NCBI GenBank assembly: GCA_949752745.1
Contig: OX457032.1
Location: 9,799,543-9,863,542, forward strand
Direction: 5' to 3'
DNA from: Protula sp. h YS-2021
Taxonomy: Eukaryota > Annelida > Polychaeta > Sabellida > Serpulidae
Length of the DNA: 64,000 nucleotides
The notes beneath the pieces were generated by a model. The model worked only from the letters and a program-made list of their open reading frames with translations. It had not been told where the DNA came from and did not search any database. Within the stretch, counting starts at the first letter, position 1, and every line of letters starts with the position of its first letter. Position numbers and translations under genes: made by a program. Shown here piece by piece: positions 24,838 to 37,593 of the stretch.

Positions 24838-27233
24838 CAGAAGATAAGATAAGATATAATTTTATTTGGAAACTTGCAACAGTAGAGGTTGAATTGCGTT
24901 CGAAAATGCTTAATAATATTTTACGGTGAACGCTATAATCAGTTATAAGATATTATAAAATATTCCAATTGATCTGTTTCATTGATCTTCTTGGCAATTT
25001 GTCGCTTTTCCTTATTCTGTTTTCAAGTTATTATATTTTTACAGGTTTCTTTCAGAATTAGATTTCTAAAAGCTAAATAATTCAGGTCTCTGATGACTAA
25101 ATGTTGCTGAAAGTTAAACAATGAGAAGGGAATAAAAGAATTTTTTATGTCGAGTTGTATTAACATTTGGGATTAGGTACTTATTATTTGTTCTCAATGT
25201 GTACAACGATGGTCTAGGTTTCGTCAACAGTCATTTTATTGTCGTTGTCAGGTGGAATTTTCTTGAAAAATCTGTCACAGATGTCTCTTCTTCTTTGCGC
25301 TAGTGTTGTGAGGTTGAGTAGCAGCAATGATTGGTCATATGTTATTTCAGGAATGATTATTCAAAGGGCTCTTTTTTGTATGTGTTCTAGATTATTCGTC
25401 TGTTCTTTCGTAATGCTTGTTCCCCATGCCGATATTCAAATTGGGATCTTAGAACGGCTTTGTAGAAGTTTAGCAGGTCGTCTTTGTCAGCTTCTGATCT
25501 CTTCAGTTGTGTTAGAAAGAACAATTTGGTTCGCGCTTTCTTTCTTATGGACTCTATATGGCTATCCCATTTGAGGTCGTCTGGGATTGTGACTCCAACT
25601 AACTTCGTAGAATTGACTCTTTAATTGCTGAGTTTGCGATTTTCACAGGCTCTAAAATGTTTTCCTGGTGGAGTTTGCTGAAGTATATAATCATTTCCTA
25701 AGATTTTGTTGGGTTGATTCGATATCGTTGCTAGTAGTCCACTCAACTACATGTTCTAAAGCTTCTTGCGTAGTCTGATTGCGAAATTTTAAATAATTTG
25801 GTAGTGTACTATCGTCAACATACTTGTTTAGTGGCAATGTTGATTTCAGGTCTTTTACCATGACACAAAAGAATTCAATTCCCTATAGAGCCCCTTGAGG
25901 TACTGTTCCTTTTATATGCACAGGATTTAATACGTAGTCACCTATTTTGACTTGCTGCATTCTGTTGGTTAGAGATAATGCTAGCCACTGTAATACCATT
26001 TGTAGTTTTTTCATTGTTTCCAACTTCTGTAGCAATATGTTGTGGTTATTGTTATCGAAGGCTTTAGCGTAGTCTAGGAAGATTAGTCTGACGCCGTTCC
26101 CTTGCACCACTCATGTAAGATCTGGACCAACATATGTGTAGTAGATAAGTCTTTTTTGTTACCGCACTGAAGGTCGTTTGCCTCCTCTTGCTTTACTAAT
26201 CTACGATAAATTTTAATAACAAATCGTTGAAGTGACGTGAGCGATATTGAATCTTGAAGGCGATATTTTTGGGACTGGAGAAACTGTTGCTAGTTTCCAC
26301 TTCTCAAGCACGTATCCTTCAAGGATGGAGCTATTGAAGATCACTGCTAGAGTTTTTTTGAAAGGAGGGGTGACAGGCGCCAAGCATCCATGCTTCTATG
26401 TTGTCAGGCCCTGGAGCTTTTCTTTGCTTTACATTTAACATAAACTGGTACTGCAATGTTCATGTTGGAGTAACGATTGAGGCTGGGTAGGGGGGGAAGG
26501 TCGTCAGAAATACTCTGGAAGAAGGTATTGATTTGGTTTGTCAGAGTCAGCAGGTTTCCCTAGACCTTTTTGTTTGTTCGTGCTTTTTGAGCCCAGTTAA
26601 CACTTTTATTCGTCTCCACCACTGTTTTGAGTCGCTTTCTCTGAGGTTTCTCATATTGGTGGCATAGAAGGATTTTTGAAGCTTTTTTTTCAAATAATTA
26701 TGTTTTTGATCTTTTAATATTGTGTAGTTTCACAATTCTCTCCAGTAGTTCTCTCTGCCTTATTAGAGACTTGAATTTCGGTGTTACCCATGGTTTATCT
26801 TTTTCATGGCGCTTGATTTCCTTAACTGGGAGGTGCGTATTAATCAGTAGATTCATTCTTGTATCGAAGCTTTCGAATTGCTCTTTACGTGTTGCTGCGT
26901 TGTATACCTCCCGCCAGTCAGTGTTATTCAGGGAATGAACAAACAAGTTTCTTTAGTTTTTACCATTGACTCGTCTTGGCGTGGTTATGACAACGGTTGG
27001 TTTGTGATGGTGTTCGAGTATTGCTTTTATCATAATTGCTCGGTGGTCAGACTTTCCCAGGTGTGGCGGGATGTAGGTGCTGCGTAGTATTTGGCCATTT
27101 TGTCTTACACTTATCGCTTTTCCATGGGTTAGCATATCAACACTCCTCGGGTTGACATATTAACAATCTGCTTTAGCTGATAGAGAGCTTTTAGGTGCCA
27201 TTCTGGTAGTTTGTTAAAGCCTGCTATCACCAC
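24838..27233 (-). mobile_element. 5'-truncated, decayed non-LTR retrotransposon
   Basis: Read on the minus strand: endonuclease end (GKSDHRAI, about 27050), linker (KPWVTPKFKSLIRQRE, about 26790), reverse transcriptase (FLDYAKAFDNNNHNILLQKL, about 26050, and KGTVPQG, about 25890). The reading frame is broken repeatedly. Its 3' end is a (TTATC)n tail on the minus strand, seen as GATAAGATAAGAT at 24842. The order endonuclease-RT and the motif style fit CR1/L2/Jockey-clade LINEs. The left part of the endonuclease is missing and the truncation point abuts a TTATC microsatellite. Confidence 0.75.
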
Positions 27234-27234
27234 A

Positions 27235-27297
27235 ATTCCATCTTATCTTATCCATCTTATTATCTTATCTTATATCTTATCTTATTTATCTTATATG
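27235..27297. repeat. (TTATC)n microsatellite at the LINE 5' truncation
   Basis: Imperfect TTATC units (TCTTATCTTATCCATCTTAT and similar). It is complementary in sense to the LINE's 3' tail at the other end. Confidence 0.7.
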
Positions 27298-28174
27298 AAA
27301 AAATGTCAAATATCGTCTTGTAGACAACGAAGCCATCACTATGGTAAACTTGAACTGGTGGTGGGAATTGACCATCCAATGGAAACGAACTGGTTGACAC
27401 GCCGTCTACAGTTCATTGTGGAAACGCAAAAAAAAAAACCAATTCAATTTATCTTTAATTCAGCGGGGTCTCATTACGAACTGCTCATTCCACAACAAAT
27501 AACAATTTAAGTGGTGTGATTCGAGTTAATGTACCTCCTTTTTTTCCATGAGACAGGTATACGTAACTAACTAACGTGTCCAAAGACGCTATAATGCCGT
27601 GTTGCTGGCAAAAGGGAAGAAGGACTGTGGAAAGTTGATACTTTCCTGTTTACAGAGCTGACTTGATGCAAAGTGTTTGCCGAGAATGAGAGAAACCCCC
27701 GAGATGGAAATTCTGGGAAAATTGCTCAGAAACTGTTTCACTGTGCATGACCAATAATCTACACTACGTTCTTTGCGGAAGCATTTACCGAACGAAAGCC
27801 GGTTTGACAAAATCCAGAACTACCACGTATATGGATAAGCAAAGTCAGCAAACTCGAAAAAAGTAAATTAAATAGGATAAAACTTACAGTATATGTAAAT
27901 TTACTAGCCAAGATAAATAATTTCCAGAAAGTATGCATTTGCCTTGGTTTTGATCCGTCATATTTAACAAACTATGAATGGAGAAAAACTCCTGCTACTC
28001 GGATCGCAATAAGTTGGGAAATGCCTCGATCATATGACAGAACTGCACCCACGCTGATTGATCGATTGGTTGACAATGCGCGATAAACATAGTAAAAGGG
28101 GGAACCCGTTCAAAAATTACTTTGCGATAATACGCCGCGAACTTTCTATTATGGATCGCGATAACCAATGTTAA

Positions 28175-28699
28175 TTCACATTAGAAAACGCATATTAATG
28201 GCTTAATAGCCCACAAGACGAAATTTTCGAATTTAAAACTGAATATTCTTTGGTAATATTATGATTCTGAAGTATGCAAACGTTAATTTTCCCAATGAGG
28301 TATAATGCACAATGCCAAAACATGATCCATGAGCGAGGGAGTTCAAATTTAGACAACGATTGATATAGTCATTGGAATTATTCGAACAACATAAAATATC
28401 GTAGGGGAATTAAACGTTTCAGAAATTTTAAGTGTGAATCCATCCTTAATTCAGGGTGATAACTGGAAAATGTAAGAAACATAAATCTTAACACCCAGTG
28501 GAAATACATAGATCAGTCGTCAGTTGGCGTATAAGAGGGTGAGAGTTACAGGCATGATCGATTGGCCAATGGCAACATCGCCAGAGCCAATGTCAACACA
28601 TGTACTATGAAAAAGCAGTCTTCATTCTCACTTCTGCATTTTTTTTGGGTTTTTTGTTTTTGGAGGAGGTTGTTTGAAGCGGATGGATTATGTATCAAA
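28175..28699. other. Intergenic DNA, no gene seen
   Basis: AT-rich filler between the TTAA element and the left inverted repeat of the polymerase element. No exon or motif recognised. Confidence 0.35.
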
Positions 28700-29215
28700 A
28701 GTAGATGGGAAACGAGACTTCTGGCCGGTGACTGACCTTCACCCCCTCCGTGACTGACCGACCGAACCAACCTTCCCCCCTGGAGGGGCTGAAAAATTTA
28801 AAAAATCATGTGTTTTTATTTTAATTTCACATAATAAATCACAAATATTGACAATTATTGAAAACAAATCAAGATATTTACGATTCATTTTCACCTGATG
28901 TAAACTACATCATGTAAAAAAACTTTACTATGCAAATGTTTGCATCATATTAGCCCACTAACAACAACTTAAATTAATTTAAGTATCATACACATTGTCA
29001 CCAAGTTTGTAAATGCTATGAAAACCGACAAAACTTTGATCCAACCTAGTCACTGACACGGTTTTATAGTGTCAATTCATTTAAGTAATTCGCAGTATTT
29101 ATCAGTCCACATATCAGAAGTAAAGTCAATACTGTTTGAACTGTGTGACAACTGTACGTGTCCATTTGGTTCAAAGCTGAGCTTCAAGTTCTTGCCAAGC
29201 ATCATAATCTTGGCT

Positions 29216-29440
29216 TCAATGTTCTGTACTTAGCGTGTTGAAGTCATAGCGTTCGATAAGCTCGTCATATTGTTGAAACTGTATACAGTGTTCAGTCTCA
29301 CGTACAATGACTTTCATACCAAGATCCTCTGCCACTAGTGGATGAAATCTTCGTATTAGTAAAGACGCAAAATAATCCTTCACCACAGCTTTATTTTCAG
29401 GAGACAGGGTAATGAAAATGCGACAATAACAGATTGTCAA
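29216..29440 (-). other. Short open frame in the polymerase element, unassigned
   Basis: A 74-codon frame (KAVVKDYFASLLIRRFHP within it) lies downstream of the polymerase relic on the same strand. I do not recognise it. It may be the remnant of a second element gene. Confidence 0.2.
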
Positions 29441-29910
29441 TTAACCCAAAGTGATTCATAGATAGTTGCAAGTTTGAGTTAATGATGACAAATCATTTGC
29501 TTCTTCAGCATTTGCCATTCTTTAACTGACAACAAAATTCCCTTCCTGGTGGGATACAGCCTCCAAGAAGCATTATATTTCACCAGTTACACATATTTTA
29601 TCCCATTGTTGGGCAATGTAATCAGTAAATCATCTAGACTCATTTCGTCACAGGCTTTGCCGTGGCAGCCTTACGCTCAGAGTGTTACAGAAGTAGCAGC
29701 AGTATTAAGCTCAGATCCTCGCCCTGATTTAGGCTTAGGTGCTAGCTTCGCTTTAGTTTCCATAAGTTCTGCTTTAGGCTCTGACGTAAGCTCCATATTT
29801 TCGCTTTTTACACTGTGGCATGGTAGCTGTAAGCGGGCACTCAACTATTTTCATCTTTCTAAACTCTGGCTGCCTTTAAGGCTGTTGATTTTGCTGTTGC
29901 AGTAGCTTCG

Positions 29911-30010
29911 TCTCAGACTCTGCTGTGGGCATTGTCTCAGACTTTGCTGTAGGCATTGTCTCAGACTTTGCTGTGGGTATTGTCTCAGACTTTGCAGTAG
30001 GCATTGTCAT
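29911..30010. repeat. 24-bp tandem repeat, four units
   Basis: TCTCAGACTTTGCTGTGGGC plus ATTG repeats at 29911, 29935, 29959 and 29983. On the minus strand it reads as a short Ser/Glu/Thr/Ala-type repeat inside the polymerase element. Confidence 0.7.
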
Positions 30011-31313
30011 AGATGTCAGCTGCTGTTCACTCACTGCAGACATGTTCACTCTTCAACAGTATGATGCAGAATGACTGCCATGTTTGAGGGTAGTCGCCTC
30101 TTTACCATGCTCTATGAGTTGCAGTATGAGCTGTGTAATGTCCATGAGCTAACGTGGTATAACCATCATCCAACACATGGAGTTTGTCTCCAAATGGTGA
30201 TAGATCAACCATCACCATCCTCTGTGAAAAAAAAATGATGCTCATGGCTTCAAATGATGTTTCCCATGAACACATGACTGCACTTTCCTGAATAAACTGT
30301 CCCTGTATTGAGCATGTCATTCGCTCCTGGCAGCCGCGCGTAATGTCCTTAGCAGCACGTTTCTCTTTTCCACCATACAGCAAACTGTACATCTTCGGTC
30401 GAAGCCTACAAACCCCTCAGTGGTACTCAGTTTCATTTTTCACTTTCCCCAACACTGTCTTGTTCACAGTTAAATGCAAGAAATGATCCTTTAGATCACT
30501 TGTATAAAAAGATGACTATCCTGTTGCATATGTTTATAAATGTCTCTGGTCGTTATGTCATAGCACAAACTGTCTGTATCACTCAACAGCAGTTTAGCCT
30601 CTTTATACTTCTTCATGTAATTAGAGTGATGATCAAACATGAGGGTTTTGCTGAAATTCAGTAAAGTAAACCAAGTCTGAATGTGCTTGTTCAAAATTAG
30701 ATCCGATTTCAGGCAGTGTACTGCTGTCGCCTCCTCAGTGAAAAATGTGTAATTTGTGAAACCTTCACTTTGCCACCACCGTTTTGAAACGTTTCTCATT
30801 GTGAAACAAATCTACATTGGTTCGTTTGCTCACAGTTTCCTTGATTCATCCAAATATGGCCTTTTCATCAATTTGTAAAATTCTTTTTTGCCACTTTTCG
30901 CTTCTCTGTATTGATATCTATGTATTTAGCTAACCACTTACTCTGCTGGAACATAATGGCTCGATGCAGCTTTGTCACTTTCAATCAAAGATACATATTG
31001 CTGCAAATGCCGATAATGTACCACATACTTTTCTTTGTCACTAAGATTAGGAGTTACCTTTTCCGCAGGTTTACATTTCAATCCTAATTACTCTCCGATA
31101 TTCTGAAAATATTCGGACAATTCACTGATTCGAAGTTTTCTTCTCAGGAACCACTGGATAGTCACTATTCTGATCATGGATTTCATCCAGGTATGCGAAA
31201 TCTACCGCTAAAATACATCCTGTCTCAGCATCTGCACCCACTTTCATGTAGTCCAGAGAATCTGATCTTCCATCCATGCAAATCCACATTCTGGGAAACT
31301 GACACACTCAACC

Positions 31314-31440
<127 letters not shown>

Positions 31441-31761
31441 TGTGTGTGAATTGGTGTCAAAGTACATAATGTAGTTTGTTAACTTGGGCACATCATAGTC
31501 TGGAATGTAAGGGTTGTTGCTTTTTGCACACTCGTGTGTAATGCCTGAAATACCTCCTCGCAGACCTTGCTCCACCATTTAATACATGTCAGTATCATCT
31601 ATCAATTCCAATATGTTTTTAATCAGAGGTGATGATACTCTCCAAAGGTTTTGCAATGGAATACATTCCAGACCCTTAGTGCAGGAGCATAGTCCCAATC
31701 ACTAATTTCTTCTGACAGCTTCAAGTTTTGAATTTACCTATACTCTCCATAAGAAGATGAC

Positions 31762-31857
31762 TGTCACATCCTCGCAAATTGTGGAATAGAACAGGGATGA
31801 TGAGTGACTTGTCACATCCTCGCAGGTTGTGGAATAGAACAGGGATGATGAGTGAAT
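31762..31857. repeat. 48-bp tandem duplication in the polymerase relic
   Basis: TGTCACATCCTCGCA begins at 31762 and 31810; the 48-bp unit duplicates the exonuclease II coding segment in frame. Confidence 0.8.
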
Positions 31858-33730
31858 TCCACTGTCCTCGCTGATTCTTTCTTAAGTGAAAGTGTAGGCT
31901 GCATTCGTTATGGGCTGCTCCACGGTATTTTCCACTGATGTGATCATGATCTCGCACACGATCCACTCCTATTAACTCATGGCAAATGTAGCAATGAGTA
32001 GATGGAGCAAACTGTTTATTATCCTCAGCAGTTATTTTAATGCTCAGTCGATTCATGTGATCACGTTCATCCAAGATATATTTTAGAAATTTGTGGACAG
32101 TATTGTCTCCACGGTAAAGCACAGATGAACGTTTCTCATATTCGTTCACGGCAACATTGGCAAAATATTAGCCTTGTGATGCTGATACTTCTCCTGTGTG
32201 TCACATTTCTCTGTACAGCATTCAAAGTCAGCATAAATGACAAAGGGTGCCTTTTGTTTTGAAATGCCCTTGAATCGAGTGATTCTATCCTCTGGAAATG
32301 ACAATCGATGTGCTCTATGCTTCCCACAAACTTCACGATGTTTGTCCAAAAGACCTTGTCGCATAAACCCAAGCAATTGAAGCAGTAAAACGTTTTGTCA
32401 TGATGTGTCATGAGTCATGAGTTCTTCATCAGGCAATAATGTTTCTTCTGATTGTCATTGATGAGCAGTAAGTTGCTTTCAGTGTCAGTCTCACATGTTG
32501 ACTCATGCGACTTATGTGGATGGGTACAACAACTTGATTTTCCAAACAAAAAGATTGATGGCAATGTTGTTCTCAAATTTAGGAATTCAATGAATTGGTG
32601 TTGGAAATGTTATATCTTCCACATTCACTTCAAGTTCAAACGGTTACTGTTTGTATTGCTCATTTACATGGTCGTCTATTGGATGTAGGTGAGCTGAAAT
32701 AGACCATAGGAAGCATTTATTGTCTGCAGTCTTGATGTTGATAACACCCTTAGTATTCTTTTTCTACCTTGGCAACTCAATGTAGCTGGAGGCTTGCAAG
32801 GGTTTAAATGTAGCTGCATGAACTTCAGTCTGAAGAATCTTATCCAGCAACCATCCGGATCCTTGACTTTCATGCTCATCAAACTTGCTGAACAAACCCT
32901 TGAATGCATTTGGCAACTCATTATCAATCTCTATTTCATTGAATGCTCTAAAAGTTTGAGTGCTCAAATGATTGTTATCCACACGTTCTACCAACACTCG
33001 CTATTTATTGATATTTTCTTCAATCGAGCTAAAAAGACAATGTGCCATTTTGTTCTATTGTCTAATCTGTCTTTCAGATGTCGTATGATACGATTTCCTT
33101 GCTGCCGCATTTCCAGGAGCAAGTAAGATTCATTTTCAGGTTCAAACACTTCTTGATGTGCATGCCCACCAAGGTTTGTTCTTCCACCTTTAACTACTTG
33201 CATTACATCCTTCTTTGTTTCTTCGTTTGTGTCTCAGTTTGTTTCTGCTTTTGTTTCTTTGCAGGACGTTGATCTGATTCATCAGCTAATCTTTTTACAC
33301 GCATGTTTTGTATTGGTGCTGCATGAGTACATGTATCATCAAATGTATGACCCGCATAATGTTCAGCATTGTTGAAGACATGGAAGCAATGATGTTATCA
33401 CTTTCCTGTCTTGATGGTAAATTATGGAAATTACAGTAGCATTGAAGTTATGCTCGTTTGAAATTTTGATAAATGACGTCAATGATGTCATAATGACGGG
33501 GTTCAGTCTGTCAGTCACCGGGGGGGGGGGGGGGGTAATTGCCAGAAGTCTCGTCCCCCATCTACTATCATAACATATTCTAGGGATTGCTGTGTGATCA
33601 AAACAGATTCCATGTCTGAACATCACGCCTGCGTTAATTTTAAAACAATTTACACCTGTGAAAGCTTATTGTAAAAAAGTGTTCTTTGAAGGCCTGGGTC
33701 GAATGATCCCTAAAACACAGAAACTCCCAA

Positions 33731-33805
33731 GCACAGATGGTTTCTTGGGTGAGAAACCAAGAGCGCCTACATCACGAATTTTTCTTTCCAAGAAACCACC
33801 TGTGC
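33731..33805. repeat. 75-bp hairpin element
   Basis: GCACAGATGGTTTCTTGG at 33731 faces CCAAGAAACCACCTGTGC ending at 33805. Arms are about 18 bp with one mismatch; the loop is about 39 bp. Probably a MITE core. Confidence 0.55.
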
Positions 33806-34899
33806 GAGAGGTTTGTCAGTTTTAAACCATAGTTCACTGAAATATTAACTGTGTGTTTAATAAGCACAATTTCGCAGACTGCAATGATACGCCTCATTGA
33901 GCAGCTTGGGCCAAGAGCCCATGCATATTGATTCTTTAATAAAAAGCGTGAAAATGACAACCCCTCTTCTGATGACGCAAAAGGACAAAGCTATAGACTT
34001 CTAGTTTTAAAAATTCAGAATAATAGACAAGTGTGCTAACTGGCCAAATTCTAGAGATCCTGATCTTGATGTCACCAGGACAAAATACCAGAATTTGTAT
34101 CTATTAACGGTTAACAATTGGATCATATTGAAATTTTGGGATTTTCAACATTTCTGAAACAAAAAATCGAGATAGCTTTGTGATTACGCCCTAAAAATCT
34201 GGGTTCCGAGGAAAAGATAAACTTTTCACCAGAATCCCAAGCTTTATTTTTCCTGTGGAGACACCGTTTAACAATCTTTTCCAGAATGGTAAAATATAAT
34301 GTTAGGGCAGTACTCAAGGTGATTTTAATGATGACTTTGTTTTTATGGGATGCAAGATTTTAAAAATTCAGTGTAAGAAAAACCTAACTACAACGGCCCA
34401 TAGCGGATAATTCTATATCATGAACAGAGTAGAAAAGCTGTGATGTTTGACTAGGCCTGATCGAACAGAGAATTCTTCAGAGTCCTTAAGAAGTTATTTG
34501 TGCAAACTGAAAATTGACGTCACCAGAAGGAGTTTCGCGGCTGAGAATTCTCTTGTAAAGACTATGGTTTAATAACAAGCTGATTCGCAGTTTCGTCTTC
34601 GGATTTTACGGTACAAGAATGACGTTTTGTGGGGATAAAATGGATGGGAATCAATGGTGAAAACAACCAAAATAATTTTGAACTGGTGTGGCGCTCGTTT
34701 TGTTTTAGAACCTCATTTTAATATGTCAATAAATTTCCTACATCCTATAAAGGTTTCATCCTTAATACATTCGTCAGAACAGAGAACAAGAATGTCCAAG
34801 GACACTGTAAACAGTCGAGATCTATTGAATTAAGTATCAATAGGCTTGTATGGTTGCCTACAAGTGGTAGTCATATTTAAAAAACTGGTTATTGAAAAC
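33806..34899. other. Intergenic DNA, no gene seen
   Basis: No supported exon. AGAATGTCCAAGGACACTG at 34792 belongs to an interspersed repeat also found at 17705 and 39420; it precedes a unit array here and at 17.7 kb. Confidence 0.35.
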
Positions 34900-35340
34900 T
34901 GAAAATTTATACAAAGTTTAAAGGAATCCAGTCAAAATTATGGTAGACAGCAAGATGAAATTTGGCTAAATTTTTTTTTACATGCCGCACATTTAGCCGA
35001 TATCTTGCCGATGGCCAAACAAAGTAACTTTTCACGATAGAACCGTCTACTTAAAATTTATGCAAAATTTGCATCAAAATGGTGGAAGAAGTATTCTCAA
35101 AATCGTTTTTTTTTTAAATGCCTCCATTTCGCCAATTTTTGGCGGATCGCAGAAAAATAAGTTTCAAAACAGAACAACCTAGCGAACATTTATGCAAACT
35201 TAGAAGCCAATCGGATCATCCTTTAGGGAAAAACCTTTGGCTCTCAAAAATGTTTAAAACGCCTCCCACTTGGCCAATATGTGGTGACTCGCCAAACAAT
35301 TTCAAGGGATGACTACCCAGTAAACATTCGTACAAAAATT
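34900..35340. repeat. Degenerate 156-bp-type units
   Basis: Scattered phrases GCCAATTTTTGGCGGATCGC, ATTTATGCAAA and GAATCC(A/G)TCAAAATT match the 18.3-21.4 kb units but are strongly diverged. Confidence 0.5.
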
Positions 35341-35365
35341 TACAGCTAATACTAGAGCCTCAGTA

Positions 35366-36521
35366 AGGCAGGATCTCCCGTGAAGCAGTAAAAGTAGAAT
35401 GAGGTGAAGTCACGCTGCAAGGTTTCTGGTTCCTAGGACAATCCCTTACATGAGAAATCGGCCGCACAAAACATCGTCTCACGGCTAAGTTCAAGCCAAC
35501 AATTCACCATAGTTGACAATTTCCCACGACCTCAATTTTTCGCCGATTTGGACAATAATGCCACGTTGCACATGTTCAATATACATGTTTTCACCATGCA
35601 AGGTTTCAGGTTCCTACAACAATCCATTCTATGAGAAATCGGCCGGCCAAAACATCGTCTCACGGCTATGTTCAAGCCAAAAATTAACCATATTTGACAA
35701 TTTCACACGACGTCAATTATTGGTCGATTTTCACAATAATGCCACGTTGCACATCTTCAATATATATTCACCATGCAAGGTTTCACGTTCCTGCGACAAT
35801 CCCTTCTATGAAAAGTGGGGTTGGACAAAGCTTCTGTGGACAGAAAGACAGACCTCAATTTTTTTCTCATTTTGACAATAATGCCACGTTGCACATCTTC
35901 AATATATATATTTTCATCATGCAAGGTTTCAGGTTCCTATGTGCAAGGTTTCCTGAACGCTACCGCATTTGAATTATTTATTAAACACACATTAACTACA
36001 AACCATACGTAAATCGCAACGTTAAAAAGTAATCGCATGTATTTCTGAAAGAAACGTCGAATGCAGAAATGTAAATGCCACATAGTAACGGCCACAGACA
36101 TATCGTGTCACGGCAAAGTTCAAGCCAAAAATTCACAATTCAATGTCCCACGACGGCAATTTTGGCCGATTTTGACAATAATGCCACGTTGAACATCTTC
36201 AATATATATATCTTTACCATGCAAGGTTTCAGGTTCTCACAATTCCTTCCATGAGAAGTCGGTCGGACGAAACATCGTCTCACGGCTAAGTTCAAGCCAA
36301 CAGTTCACCATATTTGACAGTTTCCCACGACGTCAATTTTTGGCCGATTTTGACAATAATGCCACGTTGCACATCTTGAATATATATATTTTCACCATGT
36401 AAGGTTTCAGGTTCCTACGACAATTCCTTCTATGAAAAGTGGGCCGGACAAAACTTAGTACTTTTTGTGGACAGACGGCCGGACGAGCTCATAACTATAT
36501 CCCTCCGTTTCACGAGGGATA
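35366..36521. mobile_element. Helitron-like element with units of about 180 bp
   Basis: ATGCCACGTTGCACAT recurs at 35559, 35740 and 36360, with partial units between. The shared core is CAATTTTTGGCCGATTTTG ...ACGTTGCACATCTTC. It begins near GGATCTCCCGTGAAGC (35371) and ends with a short GGACAGACGGCCGGACG tract and a hairpin at 36498-36521 (arms TATCCCTCCGT and ACGAGGGATA). The terminus is the same as at 48989 and 54764. Confidence 0.6.
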
Positions 36522-37593
36522 ATGATCCAAATTGTGGGAGTAGAATCATTTGTAAAATTGGTAATCAAAAATTATAAATACCCTCTAACTAGCCAATTTT
36601 CCGTGGATCAACAAAAAATTCATTAGACAGCCCTCTTGGAAACAATCGTACAATATTGGAAAGAAATCCTATCGAAATTGTGGCAGAAGGTGCATTTTGA
36701 AAATTGCCTTCCAGATATGTGTTTCGAAACGCCCCCATCCTCCCCTCCCCCCCCCCCCCCCCCCACCATTTAGCCAATTTGTGGCAGATCACAAATAAAG
36801 TAACTTTTCAAAAGTGGACGGCCCAGTGAACATTTATAAAAAAAATTTGAAGGCAATCTGATCCAAATTGTAGGTAAGAGGGGGGGGGGGGCGGCTTTGG
36901 AAAACTGGCAAACAAAAAAATTTTTACATGCCCCCATTTGGCCAATTCTTGGTGCAGCAAAGATTCGTACACAATTTAAAAGAAATGCGATCCAAATTGT
37001 GGAAGTAGAAGTATTTTGAAAATTGCCTCCTAAAAAATTTAAAATGCAACCCATTTATACAATTTTCTTTTGGATCGCCCCATAAAAGTACCTTTTACAG
37101 AGAAGATAGCCTGGTGAATATATAATTGGAAGGCAATCGAACCAAAATTGGGGAAGAAGCATTTTGAAAATTCGCTACCATAAACTCATAAATAGCCCCT
37201 ATTTGGCCAATTTTTGGCGTATTGTCAAAAATAGTAATTTTTTTAATACAGAAGCCTCCAGGGAATAATCGTACAAAATTGGAAAGAAATCCTATCCAAA
37301 TTGTGGGAGAAGCATTTAGAAAAATTTGCCACCAATAAATACAAGCCATCGTCGAAGGCGCAGGACCCAACCGGACACAACTCGTCATTTTAGCAATTTT
37401 TACCGATTTGAAAAATAACAAGACGTTGCACAACTTCAATATATATATATATATTCACTCTGCAAGGTTGCATATGCCTAGGATAAATAGTTTTGGAGAA
37501 CTCGTGTGGAAACCACCTAAGTCTTACATTAGAGTTATCTAAAAAGTTTTTGAGAAGTTGCCATTTTAGCAATTTTTTAGCACAACTTCAATA
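36522..37593. repeat. Mixed degenerate 156-bp and 180-bp units
   Basis: Repeated GCCAATTTTTGGCG, AAATTGTGGGAGAAG and ACGTTGCACAACTTCAATAT phrases show that both unit families are present and diverged. C- and G-runs at 36745-36764 and 36881-36892 are typical. No gene. Confidence 0.5.

Larger units (their letters stand above)
24698..28174. mobile_element. TTAA-bounded element with inverted repeats of about 145 bp
   Basis: The left end TTAACATTATTGGTTATCGC followed by GATCCATAATA matches the right end read in reverse (28174 back to about 28030). The similarity extends over about 145 bp with substitutions, including CCCCCTTTTACT and CAATCAGCGT. Both ends are TTAA, the target of piggyBac-type transposases. 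No transposase is recognisable inside; a LINE occupies most of the interior. Either the LINE inserted into a non-autonomous element, or the arms belong to a larger lost element. Confidence 0.6.
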
